Source: Pelodera strongyloides (taxonomy: Eukaryota > Nematoda > Chromadorea > Rhabditida > Rhabditidae). Taken from it: 64,000 bases of DNA. Within the stretch, counting starts at the first letter, position 1. Each line of letters starts with the position of its first letter. This document shows, piece by piece, positions 25,484 to 35,854 of the stretch. The translations under genes were made by a program, and so were the position numbers. The notes under the pieces are model-generated. The model had not been told where the DNA came from, made no database searches, and was given only the letters and a program-made list of their open reading frames with translations. The stretch is from assembly GCA_036852015.1 (NCBI GenBank), contig JAANDG010000037.1:372001-436000 (forward strand). Direction: 5' to 3'.

Positions 25484-28400
25484 ATGGATTTACTAGGACT
25501 CAAGGCGATTAGCAAGGATGGAAATGTGAGTTTAGTTCAACTTAACCTCACCACTCTACTGTATGCCCGATCCTCGTTCTAGTCCTACATCATGGCATGA
25601 AAAGAAAAGTGGTAACCTTGTAAACTAGAGCAAGCATTTGCATCGTTTAAAGGACTATCTAAGATGATCATTTAAAGTTCTGCCATCCTATAAATTAGAG
25701 AAAGTTCGTTTTTATTGCAGGATTACCTCCAAGTGGACTATTTTCCGACTCCAGTGCAGGCGATCAGGATATTGCAAGTTTGGAACGGAAACGTGTGGAG
25801 AGGACCTCCTAATGGTACATAATTAGTTTATGGTTTACCTTTCGTCATAGCTTTTATAGTTCTATGAATAATCACTATACTGAAGATACATATATACGAT
25901 TTATTATTAATATTTATACATTTATCCTATTTATTGAGTGAAGCAAATATGGACAGTTTAGGCATCACCGAAAAAGGCGCCGGCGTCTATTGTTTCATGT
26001 TGGATCCACAGGAATCGATAATGAAAGATCCTTTTGAGGTCGGTTGTTATTTAGTTGTCTTTGATTGGATCAAAAATATTCTGATTTCGTTACCTCGATT
26101 TTCCACAACACTCGCAAGCTAACGCACAAAAGAAAGACGATTTCCAGCTGGCGCAACTATGGCTATCCTTTTAGGAGAGTCGCGCACTCCTGCGGCCCAA
26201 CCTTTATTTGATAAATAGGTTACCCTCTTTCTGTGGTGACAGCGCGTAGTTTCACACTGCGTTGGCTCCGTCTAGGGTTTGCGGTTCGCGCGAAGATACA
26301 ATTTCAGGTCGCACACTTATGGCGCACTTGTGAAATACTGCCAAATGTGCGCAATTCCTTCGCCATGCGCCTTGTTTACCAATTCACCCGCGTTCATCAT
26401 TGCTAATTTAGCCGTACACTTCTCGTTGGTCAAACGGGCCACGAATGGGCTCCCATCGTACTTCCGAGATGTTACTCACCGAGAATTGGGAAATTTACTG
26501 CACAAAGAAGAAAAAGGTTGTTTTTAGTTTCCAACAGTTCGTGGTCAGTAGTTCAGTATTTATCCCTGCATTTGTGTGATCGTGATAATAACAGATAACA
26601 CGATTAGGAATAATCTCTTAATTCCTTCTGAACAATTAACCCTTTCATTTCAGGCGCAGAACATCGACTACAACCAGAAGTTCTACCGCCTCAAAGTTGC
26701 CCATTCGGTTCATTACACGAAGAAGATTAAGAGAATGGTGAACACTTTTTTTTTGTAAATTTCTTAGAAGTAATGTACATTTTCTCCTAATCCACACGTT
26801 TGCACATCTGTTGCTGACAAACATCACGCCGCGGCAGTAGGTTTTTTAATAAACTACTGTTAGCGTGTCGCGTGTCTCATCCAACATTTCTATATTCAGA
26901 TTGTATGCCGCCTTGGAGATAAAGACGAGGTTCTCGAGCCAGGATCACTGATTATTTACGAAATCGAGGATGGTAAGTTTCTTATGACGGATTCCCTAGA
27001 ATAGTTCTCAATTTCATGTGTATCGCAGTGTGTAGGCATTTTTCACAACTCGTGCTCAACTTTCTCTCTTCAAAACTTCTTTCTGAATTCTCTTTATTTG
27101 TTAGATTATGCCACTTGCTGCATAACTGCAATTCTTAAAGGGACAGGCCCATCAAAGTAAACCTATATTTATGATACGTCCATAGTTACTATCAAGCATT
27201 TTTATTACAATATATACAAACTAAATTTCACATTTATTTGCCATTGAAAACATTTTTCCGATGCGCTCTGCTTAAATGTATACCGTAGAGCCGCAAATAA
27301 CCTTGTCGTCAATGCAAATTTATCGTGAAATTATAATGCGATTAAAATTAGCATATATAGCTTTGAAATCTGCAGTTTTATGGTATACATTTGAGCAGAG
27401 CGCATTGGAAAAAAAGTTGTCTAGGGCGAATAATGGTGAAATTTAGTTTGTATATATTGTAATAAAAATGCTTGATAGTCATTATGGACGTATCGTAAAT
27501 ATAGGTTTATTTTGATGGGCCTGTCCCTTTAAGAACGGGTGATCCCAAAGATTACATGGTCCACAACTCCACATATGATTACAGTAGTCTACACCCAAAG
27601 TGAGCATTACGTATAGCGATGCCACTTGCTGCATAACTGCAATTCTTAAGAACGGGTGATCCCAAAGATTACATGGTCCACAACTCCACATATGATTACA
27701 GTAGTCTACACCCAAAGTGAGCATTACGTATAGCGATGTCACACAGTCGCCCATTTTAGGTTTGTAGTCGTTGTTTAGTTTTCTTTTGATCACATTTTTA
27801 CACTTTTTCCATTCCAACTTTCTTTCAGGCTGGAAAGAGGAGATTGCTCGTATTTCAGTGCCCATTCGCAAAGGGAAAAAGCACTGCAAACTCAACGAAG
27901 ATGACAGTTTCACAAGTAATATTTTTCTTACATTTTAGTTGGCCCGTTTCTCCTCAACTTTATTTATAAGTCGATATATCAATTCGTTTTCAGTGCTTCT
28001 GTCACAGACACAATCGGATGCCGCCGAAACGTTGCGCGATGTTTTGGAGAGTAGCTACCATACACATGTAAGTTGAATTGTGTTATCATTGCCATCGATT
28101 TTGTTAATTTCGAAGGGAAAGTAAATTGGAGTTTTGAAATATACCATCATAGTGGCCCTTTTCAGACAGACTTTCTCGATATCAAGCCATCAATCGACGA
28201 AATGGAAACTTCTGTGGAACATAGCAAGGTAACTTTTGGTCCCTTCATTAGTTATGCGTGCACGCTTTGCTTGTTAAAATTCCTATTTGTTAATTAATAC
28301 TGTTAATCACTGCTATAAGTTTTGTTCCTGCGTTCTTCTCTACTATGTGGCTCGCTCACGTTCACTCATGTTTGAGTGTGTTACCATATCCCACACGGGG

Positions 28401-29308
28401 TATTTCAGTCTACCTTACAATTAGTCCTTGTTTTATAATAGTTATTGGTTTTTAGAGTTCATCACCAAAAATTGTCGACGAAATAAGCCTGTTTTCTAAG
28501 CGCGCGTCCCCGAAACGAATGGAGGAGCCTAGAGAAAAACGACAGTGTCTCGACGCACAGGTAGAATATTGATTTTGGGACCATTCGTGATCTATTAGCA
28601 TTTATTTTGTTATTCTAAGTGCGGGTCTGAAGTAGACCCAATCCCACTATGTACAGATTAGAATGGATAGTCTATTTCAGTTCACTGCCCAGCCGGAACG
28701 TCCTCCGTCCACATCAGAATCTCTGGAGAATCGTTCCACCGATCTTCGTCATCTGTTCCAGAATCCTGGATCTCTTTCTCCTTTGATGCGAAGTAATGAG
28801 GGGCACATATCTGAGTGTCTGCGGTTCCTGACCTCTGTCCAATCTGGATCTATGACCAATTTTGAGCAAGACACAGAAGAAAAGACTAAGGAAAGGAAGA
28901 GAGAACAGTTGGTAGATCCTGTTTTAAACCAAGAAAGGGATGTAGAACAAAATGGACGTGAAGTTGCGAAGAAGGGCGGGAATCCGACGGAGCAGAAGCC
29001 TGGACAAGGTGCAGACCGCTATGACCGATTCGGACGTTTCATTGCTGATGCTCTACGAGAACTGGCCGCACTAGATCAACAGGTGAGGGTCACTTTTTAA
29101 TATAGTTCATAGTGATAAACCGTCCGTCCCTGGGTTACAGTAGTTTTGGTTTGATACTGATACCGTAGTTGTACCTCAGATATTTACCTATTTCCCCAAT
29201 GAGTACAGTACGATATATTTTCAGGAAGTGAACCGAACCATTCTAAGGACAGAAAAAGCCGTCAACGATCTTCGATACAAAATTTATGAAACTAATAATA
29301 TGATCTGA
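25484..29308 (+). CDS. Unrecognised 400-residue protein with BESS-like C-terminal helix
   Basis: Eleven exons (25484-25525, 25721-25814, 25944-26038, 26654-26737, 26900-26972, 27829-27915, 27994-28067, 28166-28228, 28456-28560, 28681-29082, 29225-29308) join with matching phases. They encode 400 residues ending in TGA. The start ATG follows TTTTCAG by 12 nt, which looks like a trans-splice site. The first ~155 residues look folded (for example VQAIRILQVWNGNVW, FYRLKVAHSVHYTKK). The middle and C-terminal parts are charged and probably disordered, with a KRASPKRMEEPREKRQ basic patch. The end contains YDRFGRFIADALRELAALD, resembling short helical oligomerisation tails in nuclear proteins; that comparison is tentative. 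An acceptor at 29624 followed by 23 open codons (29625-29693) could be an alternative last exon in the same phase. Confidence 0.78.
27108..27735. repeat. 117-bp tandem duplication, one copy split by a MITE
   Basis: The unit begins ATGCCACTTGCTGCATAACT and ends ATTACGTATAGCG. The downstream copy is 27619-27735, uninterrupted, with CTTAAG at its middle. The upstream copy, 27108-27618, is the same sequence except for a 394-bp insert at that TTAA. It lies in the intron before exon 6 of the surrounding gene. Confidence 0.9.
27135..27532. mobile_element. TTAA-flanked palindromic MITE with visible empty site
   Basis: Element 27139-27528 (390 bp) is flanked by TTAA at 27135-27138 and 27529-27532. 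Ends are AGGGACAGGCCCATCAAAGT and the inverted counterpart. Long imperfect inverted arms contain TTTTTATTACAATATATACA. The related insertion at 48.3-48.6 kb belongs to the same family. Confidence 0.9.
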
Positions 29309-30111
29309 ATAGCACATGGTTATCCTAGCTATGTATTCTACTTTATTCACTTACTCTTTGTGTTGCATGGTCTGCATTTAACTATGTTTTTTTATTAAGC
29401 CATTGCGATCCATATCTTTGATAATTGATGTTTATGACGAAAAATTAAAATCAGTATTGACATGACCTGCTCCTGCAATATCTTGCCGAATTTTTTTTCT
29501 AAATTTCATTTACGGTCGTATGCGTATGTATCCCTTCCTGTTTTCTGTAGGGAAGTTTATGTTATGCACGGGTTTTTTTTTCTGTTTCTAATATTTAATA
29601 AAGTTTTATGTTTTTTTTTTGCAGAGCTTTTTGGAGGAGGAGGATGGAGGAGTCTTATACAGTAGTATACAGCAACCCTGGCCTTTGATGTGACTTGGAA
29701 ACTTATGCGCCAATTACAGTATTCCTGTTACTAAAGTATTAAGCAATAGTTACCTTTATAAAGATCCCATTCTCGGAAACTTTGCTAAAGAGATATACTG
29801 TAGACGTTTTCTCTCTATGGATTTCACCGTCGGTGATACTTGCTGGTTTTCATGGCACTGTTCTGCTATAGTCTGGTATGATGAAAATACATGAGACTAA
29901 GACCTAATCCTCTGAGAAATACTATACTTGTTTGTTTGCCACTGTATAAGATGCGCTTAGAGCTTCGAAGTAAATGTTTACTATTTATGTATTCACACTA
30001 GAGTGAGTGGCGTACATTCATTATATTAAAAGCTTATTGTTAGAGTGTGCGGCTACCACCCGGCTGCAGGGAGCAGGGTGTAATATGTGCGTGGATATTC
30101 CGCGCAACATC

Positions 30112-30703
30112 AGGGCGCGTTTAAAGGGATCAGCTCACCTTAAATTGTGTCTGTTTTTTTTGTTTCTTTATTTTCTATAAGGGGAAAATAAAAATTTGGA
30201 ATAGAAAAAGTAGTGTTCAATTTCAATACTCACGAAGATATTGGGTGATAAAGTGGTGGATTGATCGGGCCGAAATGCAAAAAGGGCAATTGTCCTGCCT
30301 TGTTTGTATAGGATAATTGCCCTTTTTGCATTTCGGCCCGATCAATCCACCACTTTATCACCCAATATCTTCGTGAGTATTGAAATTGAACACTACTTTT
30401 TCTATTCCAAATTTTTATTATCCCTTATAGAAAATAAAGAAACAAAAAAAAACAGACACAATTTAAGGTGAGCTGATCCCTTTAAGATGGCCGAAAGAAA
30501 GAAAAAAATGCGTTTTCGGCCGTTCAGGTTGGGCGAAAAGAAAACTTTTGAAAGACAATGCAAACACAAGAGACGCAGACAAAACCCGAAAAAAATTACT
30601 GTATTTTTTCATTTTCCCTTAGTATTAAAAATTTTCTTTTCGGCCAACCTGAACGGCCGAAAACGCATTTTTTTCTTTCTTTCGGCCATCTTAAACGCGC
30701 CCT
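30112..30703. mobile_element. Palindromic MITE with AGGGCGCGTTTAAG ends
   Basis: Left end AGGGCGCGTTTAA, interrupted, then GATGGCCGAAAGAAAG; right end CTTTCGGCCATCTTAAACGC then GCCCT. Arms of about 70 bp are near-perfect inverted repeats (GCGTTTTCGGCCGTTCAGGT). Its left TTAA holds the inserted MITE at 30121-30485. Frames that appear coding here come from the palindrome. Confidence 0.8.
30121..30485. mobile_element. TTAA MITE nested in another MITE
   Basis: TTAA at 30121-30124 and 30482-30485 flank an almost perfect palindrome whose arms (AGGGATCAGCTCACCTTAAA and its reverse complement) meet near 30300. Within the arms, GGGCCGAAATGCAAAAAGGG is mirrored exactly. It has no coding capacity. Confidence 0.88.
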
Positions 30704-31071
30704 CACGGTTGGCTCCAGTATGCAAAACAAATTGCGGCGAACCATGTGGTGATGGTTGTCGGTGTTGCCGTCGCCTAACATTGGTGACCAATTTTTCTAG
30801 AACCCCATTGGTTACTGGTCACCATGGTCCAAGTGTTTTCCAAATGGTCGGTGTCCGGTCACGAAATGGTGCGTTTGTGTTCACGGACCGTACAGTAGTT
30901 TCGAGAATCTGTTTGCTTTGCCTTCTTCACAAGTTCCAAAAAAGTGTCACTTTTCCTACTCTTTAAATAATAGGTTGGAGGGTCAACAGAATTAAACAAA
31001 CACTGTTCGGCTATAAAGATGAGAACAGTTGAGGGAACTGCACACTGTTCACCCACTGTTGCATTGACACA

Positions 31072-31501
31072 ATGGCCTCAAACAAGATGTAAGTTTTTGT
31101 TCCTTAGAGATGTATTTTTATGTCCATGTGTATGTAGAATCTCCAAATTTGTTTTGTAGGGAAATAAGAGCTCATTCGAACAAAGATATTTACATTTGCA
31201 TTGTCTTGGGAAGCTTGATCTTTTGATATCTTAGTGGGATTTTCTCACACTTGCTTGATAAACTAACATCCGTGTAATTTTCAGTGTAGCCCTGTTTGCT
31301 CTGTGCCTAGTCTTCTGTTTATTGGCTGAGACTTCTGCCCAATACTATGGCTACGGATACTCTGGTTACTCTCCCTCGTACTACGGATCGTACGGTTATG
31401 CCTCTCCTTACTATGGAGGATACTACGGTGGATATGGATATGGAGCATATGGATATTACGGAAAGAGAGACGCCGGATTCCAACCAACACAACAACAGTG
31501 A
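31072..31501 (+). CDS. Secreted Tyr/Gly-rich peptide precursor (caenacin/nlp-like)
   Basis: Two exons, 31072-31088 and 31285-31501, encode 77 residues. Residues 1 to about 24 are a signal peptide (MASNKIVALFALCLVFCLLA). The mature part is almost entirely Tyr, Gly and Ser (QYYGYGYSGYSPSYYGSYGY and onward), with a KR pair at 66-67 before a short C-terminal tail. Nematode peptides of this kind include epidermal antimicrobial caenacins and neuropeptide-like proteins; others are cuticle-associated. A TATAAA-like GCTATAAAGA lies about 60 bp upstream of the ATG. AATAAA follows at about 31537. A second, frameshifted copy is at 50.0-50.5 kb. Confidence 0.8.
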
Positions 31502-31805
31502 ACAACGAATACGAATGAATGAAATTGAACGATGATAAAATAAAAATATCACTAACGGAAACATTTTGTGTTCTGAATTAGCATCGTTTACCGTCGCCCT
31601 GCAGTACCATCGCATTAAGAAAAAAAAAAACATTTATTCAATACATTTCATAAGTTTGGCTGTTAGTTGTTATCGTTAAAATTAAATCATCCATTTTGTA
31701 GTCATGTTCAATCATAACAAGTAGCTTTAAAATATATACTTATGGCACTTACTGGGGGTATCTGATATTTATGCTAATATGTAATACAAACATTGAATGG
31801 TACTA

Positions 31806-32408
31806 CTATGCAGTCTTTTCGTTAGTCTTTTCATTAGTTCCAGTTTGTGAGGTGGTAGTTTTGTATGTTTTCATATCATCTTTCACCATTTGAATTATCG
31901 ATAAGGAAAGGGCGGAGGAGGACCACGCTTTCATTATTCCAAACAGAATGAAACCGAACCTAAAACTAATGAAACAAAGTGTAGAATACAAATTCAATCT
32001 TATTAAATGTAGACGTCAAGGTCAGTCTCCTAACAACTAAATTATACTAAAGGTTTTTTTGAATAATAAAGTTGTTTATTTTCGATAATTCTTGAAGATA
32101 TGAATTGAAAACCCACAATATTACCAAGAGAGCCATTGTGTACTGTGTAGCCACGGTCATTTTGGACAATCTTGACAAAAATGCATCATTCTTTCTGCAA
32201 AAGTAAACATATAGAAAAGATCTAGGCCCCAAGTTCTCTCGTATGAGCAGCTCTGCGGTTTTACCCGAGGTATAAACGAATCCGCTTTGAGCTGTACTGC
32301 ATTAATTAGATAGGTATGATCTATCTGACCCGATATCTCCTCCGAGTTCCTCCGTGCATTTCTCACAGACTTCCTTTCCTTCTTCGCGCTTACCACGACG
32401 GTGTGAGC
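31806..32408 (-). CDS. Possible minus-strand membrane-protein exons
   Basis: On the minus strand, TTTTTCAG at 32409 opens a frame with KKERKSVRNARRNSEE to a GTAAAA donor near 32265. TTTTGCAG near 32200 opens a frame with MTVATQYTMALLVILW. TTCATTAG near 31962 opens a last frame with FRFGFILFGI, ending in TAG at 31806. The segments read like protein with hydrophobic stretches, but the phases between them do not all match. I cannot join them into one model or name a family. Confidence 0.3.
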
Positions 32409-32869
32409 TGAAAAATATATGTTCGGTTCCGCGAACGAAGAAATGTAATAAGAATCTGTGTATTTCAAATGGACGTGCCAATCATAGGAATTTCCTTATA
32501 CATAAACAAGTCAAGACAAAGCAACAGTTCATTTTTTTATGTCTACGCAGAAATGTAACCTGTATAAATATAAAATGCATAAACCCAAGAGGCCAAGAAG
32601 GTTGAGACTTTGAGACTATATTTGCAAATGAATTAATGGCCATCATAACGCAACAAGACTAAGGTTCACCTCCTGAACGAAGAGTGTTCTTTCTCCACAA
32701 TTTTCCTGTGTGTTTCTCTGTCTCTTTTCGTCTTTTCGTTCTCGGTGTCATCTGTTTTGTTCTTAAATGTTGGTATGGGCGGAGTGAACCATCCCGGAAA
32801 AGTGGGTTTCTGTAAGAAGAGAAGTAGAATGATTGGTATTCGACTTTGAGAATACGTTTACCGTATCTA

Positions 32870-33115
32870 ATGTAAACTTCTGCCGGTGGTGCTACATCCC
32901 ACGCACGTGACGGGGGTTCAATTCCCGGCCGCGGCTGGTGCACCGACCATGTGGTAAAAACGGTACAAGGTTGCTTGGAACAGGGCTGGCTACCCATTCC
33001 GTTAACAAAGTTGGCCTATATCTCTGGAGGGCACTACTTCGGTAGACCAGAGCGGACTGCAGGAAACCCTTCGGGAGCCCTGAATAACGCTCCTAGCTTT
33101 AACCTTAACCTCTTT
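32870..33115 (+). repeat. Pol III-type SINE-like sequence
   Basis: Contains a B-box GGTTCAATTCC within CACGTGACGGGGGTTCAATT. A GC-rich body with no exon structure follows, ending near CTTTAACCTTAACCTC. Consistent with a tRNA-derived SINE. No second copy in this window confirms the borders. Confidence 0.35.
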
Positions 33116-33698
33116 TCCTAATTGCGCCCTGCGTGGTGCGCTGCGCGTGCGAGAACGCACAATTGCCACATGCGTGGTGTCGGGCACACATGCAGAGCGG
33201 TTCACTACATAAGTTAAACTCACACAAAACGGTAGACAACTGACAATGACACAAACCCCAATAAAGGAGGCGTGACAGCCTGCAGGCCTGCACACGGATG
33301 CAAACGTTGTATCGCTTCTCAGTGTGATATTAGCCATTGTTGATGCACAATTGTCTCCACTGATCAGCAACAGTGACTTTCCTTCTTTCATCTGACATAT
33401 GTAAAGTTAAGCTTATATTACTGCGACACAATTTTAAAAACGTAATTTAAGCGGGTACAATGTAATTTCAAACCTTGAATGAATTTGAGCAGTTTCGCGC
33501 TTCCGTAACAGCGCTTACACGGAACAGCACTCAAACAGTTTCAAACTCTCAAAAAAAGTAAATAAAATTATACAAGTATTATGAATTATAATGTTCATAC
33601 TTTTGTCATCAGGAAGAATATGATATAAGAATTATCCGTGTCGTTCTTGATCAGTCGAAACGATTGCGGGCCTAAACACTTTTTGAATATACTACGTT

Positions 33699-33872
33699 CT
33701 CAGGCGCGCAGCGCGCAAATGCGTAACCAAGTCCGCGGAAAAGAGCTGGCCATTTAACATGTAACAGGCGGAGTCGCAGAAAAGAGGTTTCTCTGTGTCT
33801 CGAATCTTTCAATGCAAATTTGCAATCTTTTCCCGCGGACGCGACTACGCATTTCCGCGCTGCGCGCCTGAG
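33699..33872. mobile_element. Short palindromic MITE with CTCAGGCGCGCAGCGCG ends
   Basis: CTCAGGCGCGCAGCGCG at the left is mirrored by CGCGCTGCGCGCCTGAG at the right. The subterminal AAATGCGTA and TCCGCGGAAAAGA are also mirrored. About 174 bp, non-coding. Confidence 0.75.
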
Positions 33873-34094
33873 GACCAGACTAGATCGGCTTCCGGACGTC
33901 TTACACACAAAAATTAATGTTCCCCAATCAGTCAAAAACTAGTTTGCATATGGGCATAAAAACCAACAAGCCTTGTTCCGTCAGCTATTTTTGCCCCTAA
34001 GTCAAACACCAATATCGTATATTGCGTCTAGGATCTAGGAACCAATGTGATGAAGTAGTAAATTGAAAGTGACGGTATTTTACAAATAATGAAC

Positions 34095-34210
34095 CTTTAT
34101 TTGTTCCTTCAGATGAGTACACGTCGACTGTGAACTCATCTTCTTTCTTGCCTTTCAATGCTATGTGGTACTGTGCAACGGCGGATTCACTGAGGGCGTT
34201 CACAAACAAG
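34095..34210 (-). CDS. Possible minus-strand exon, unknown secreted-type protein
   Basis: After a TTTTACAG acceptor the minus strand encodes LFVNALSESAVAQYHIALKG and a hydrophilic continuation to a GTTCAT donor. It reads like a beta-rich domain, but no partner exon was joined. The frame remains open to 33997, so the 3' border is uncertain. Confidence 0.35.
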
Positions 34211-34972
34211 CTGTAAAACAGTGGATCAAGCGTCTTCTATTTATGGAAAAAAAAAGAATAAAAAAGGGTGGGTCTTCTGAGAAGTTTAACCTATTATAGA
34301 AAGGAAAAAAGTTTGTCTGACTTGAGGATGCACGTTACGCTCAAAGATACTGTGATTCAGCGTGACTGGCCGACATATTTCGGTCATGAACCTAAGCCTA
34401 AGGCTTTACCAATTGACCATTTGGACTACGTTGATATAAGAAGCTGAACTAAGTTTGCTATAAATACACAGCAATGCAGATTTCAACAAGCATCAGTTAT
34501 ACTGATTTAAAGGGAATATGTAGGCCCTTTTTGAAGTTAAGCTGTATTAATAGAATGCGTGTTGCCCATTAAGGAAACAATAACAAAAGTTGTCTACAAT
34601 TACCCACTTAAAAGAAAATCAATTACAAAGCTCGCCTTTTCCATAGTAAACGCTAATTCGGAACCCTTGCATAAATTTGGGTCCGATTGAATAAATTTCA
34701 GTTTAAATCGGCAAATAGCAAGACTCAAGATGCAGCGCATTCCAATTTCGTATTTACATATTCAGTCGCCTATTTAAATTAACGTCTGGTATGGAAACGC
34801 TAGTTTCGCTTTTTTTTTGCTCATTTTGAGTGCCTACATATTCGCTTTAAGTTTTCATATTTAGCCGTTGGTTTTTGAAACATATGTTGGCCGCTTTATT
34901 CCCAATTCCCATGTATGCTGCGCGGCACTGCGCGATTTTTAGTATAATTCTTTCATTTGCAGCGTGCAGTCA

Positions 34973-35075
34973 AAATAACCTATATTTAACCTATATTTAC
35001 GATACGTTACCTATATTTACGATACGATACCTATATTTACGGCCCATCAAAATAACCTATATTTACGATACGTTC
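34973..35075. mobile_element. Left fragment of a TTAA MITE with scrambled end
   Basis: The stretch from 35041 (GGCCCATCAAAATAACCTAT) to 35075 matches the left arm of the MITE at 27139. Its terminal AGGGACA is missing. In its place are three or four short copies of CCTATATTTACGATACG. The right part of this MITE resumes at 48298, beyond the LTR element. Confidence 0.7.
35071..35075. repeat. Target-site duplication CGTTC (left)
   Basis: CGTTC immediately precedes the 5' LTR and is repeated at 48293-48297 immediately after the 3' LTR. Confidence 0.85.
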
Positions 35076-35663
35076 TGTTGCGACTAGCGCAACCGCCTAT
35101 TTTATATCACGCTCTTTCTACCGTAATCCTACGCTATTCACACCATTTGGTTTCCCAAGCAGATTGTCGGCACCGTAACCCTAGATTTAGGATTCTTTAT
35201 TACTTCTTAATTCGTATATAGCTCGTTGATTATATAGCTCCTCGAGCGTGTAGCCTAGTGCTAAGTTGTCACCCTGTTAGTAAAAGGGTTCTAGTATTAA
35301 TCAATCGTCTTCGCTTCTTGTCGTCGATCCCGGATACGTACGTTTATACCTGAAAGGTTCTTTATCTATTGCTCTCCCACCTTGTTATTGTGTAGGTTCC
35401 TGTAAGAACTTCTAGTACTTCATACAACTCGAGCTTGAGGTCTCGTTAGTAGAGCCCAAGTGACCGTTGGACCGCGTAAGTAAACCGGCCAACGTAGGTT
35501 AGTCTGAGTAAGTAAACCAGCGCCTATTTGTCTTTGAGTTGTTATCTTGGTGCTCGTCTTATTGAATCTATTTCTACCAGTTGTTAGTGCAATAATAAAC
35601 CCTTATTATATACAACGGTTGTATTCTGGACTTCGGGTCGAAGGCTGCATTACAGTCTTTATA
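35076..35663 (+). repeat. 5' LTR, 588 bp
   Basis: Begins TGTTGCGACTAGCGCAACCG and ends TTACAGTCTTTATA. Contains AATAAA near 35592 as the likely polyadenylation signal. Offset to the 3' LTR is exactly 12,629 bp throughout. Confidence 0.95.
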
Positions 35664-35685
35664 TGGTGCCCCGTTCATCGAACAC
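35664..35685 (+). promoter_or_regulatory. Primer-binding site candidate
   Basis: TGGTGCCCCGTTCATCGAAC starts at the base after the LTR. TGG matches the complement of a tRNA CCA end. Which tRNA primes is not determined. Confidence 0.6.
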
Positions 35686-35854
35686 GGTGAAGGCCTGAAT
35701 CCAGGCCAAGAAACTTCTTTATTTTTTTTATATAAATTGTTCTCAAGTTTTTTTTTCTCTCAGTTAATCTTCATTCGTTCGTTCCTCCATCCTTTGATTA
35801 CTCCATTTTCCTTTGTTTTCTCGATTGACTTTGTTCCCTCAGTCATTCGTCACA

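Noticed and set aside
27482..27913. 143-codon minus-strand frame with an internal repeat
   Set aside because: The repeat is the translated 117-bp tandem duplication plus MITE end, within an intron of the + strand gene.
30487..30966. 159-codon open frame on the + strand
   Set aside because: It runs through the arms of the palindromic MITE, and mirrored frames exist on the minus strand. Repetition explains the openness.
35663..35664. LTR end placed at the ATTACA before GTCTTTATA (TG...CA rule)
   Set aside because: The two LTR copies continue to match for nine more bases, the primer-site TGG begins at 35664, and only the longer end leaves a clean CGTTC duplication.
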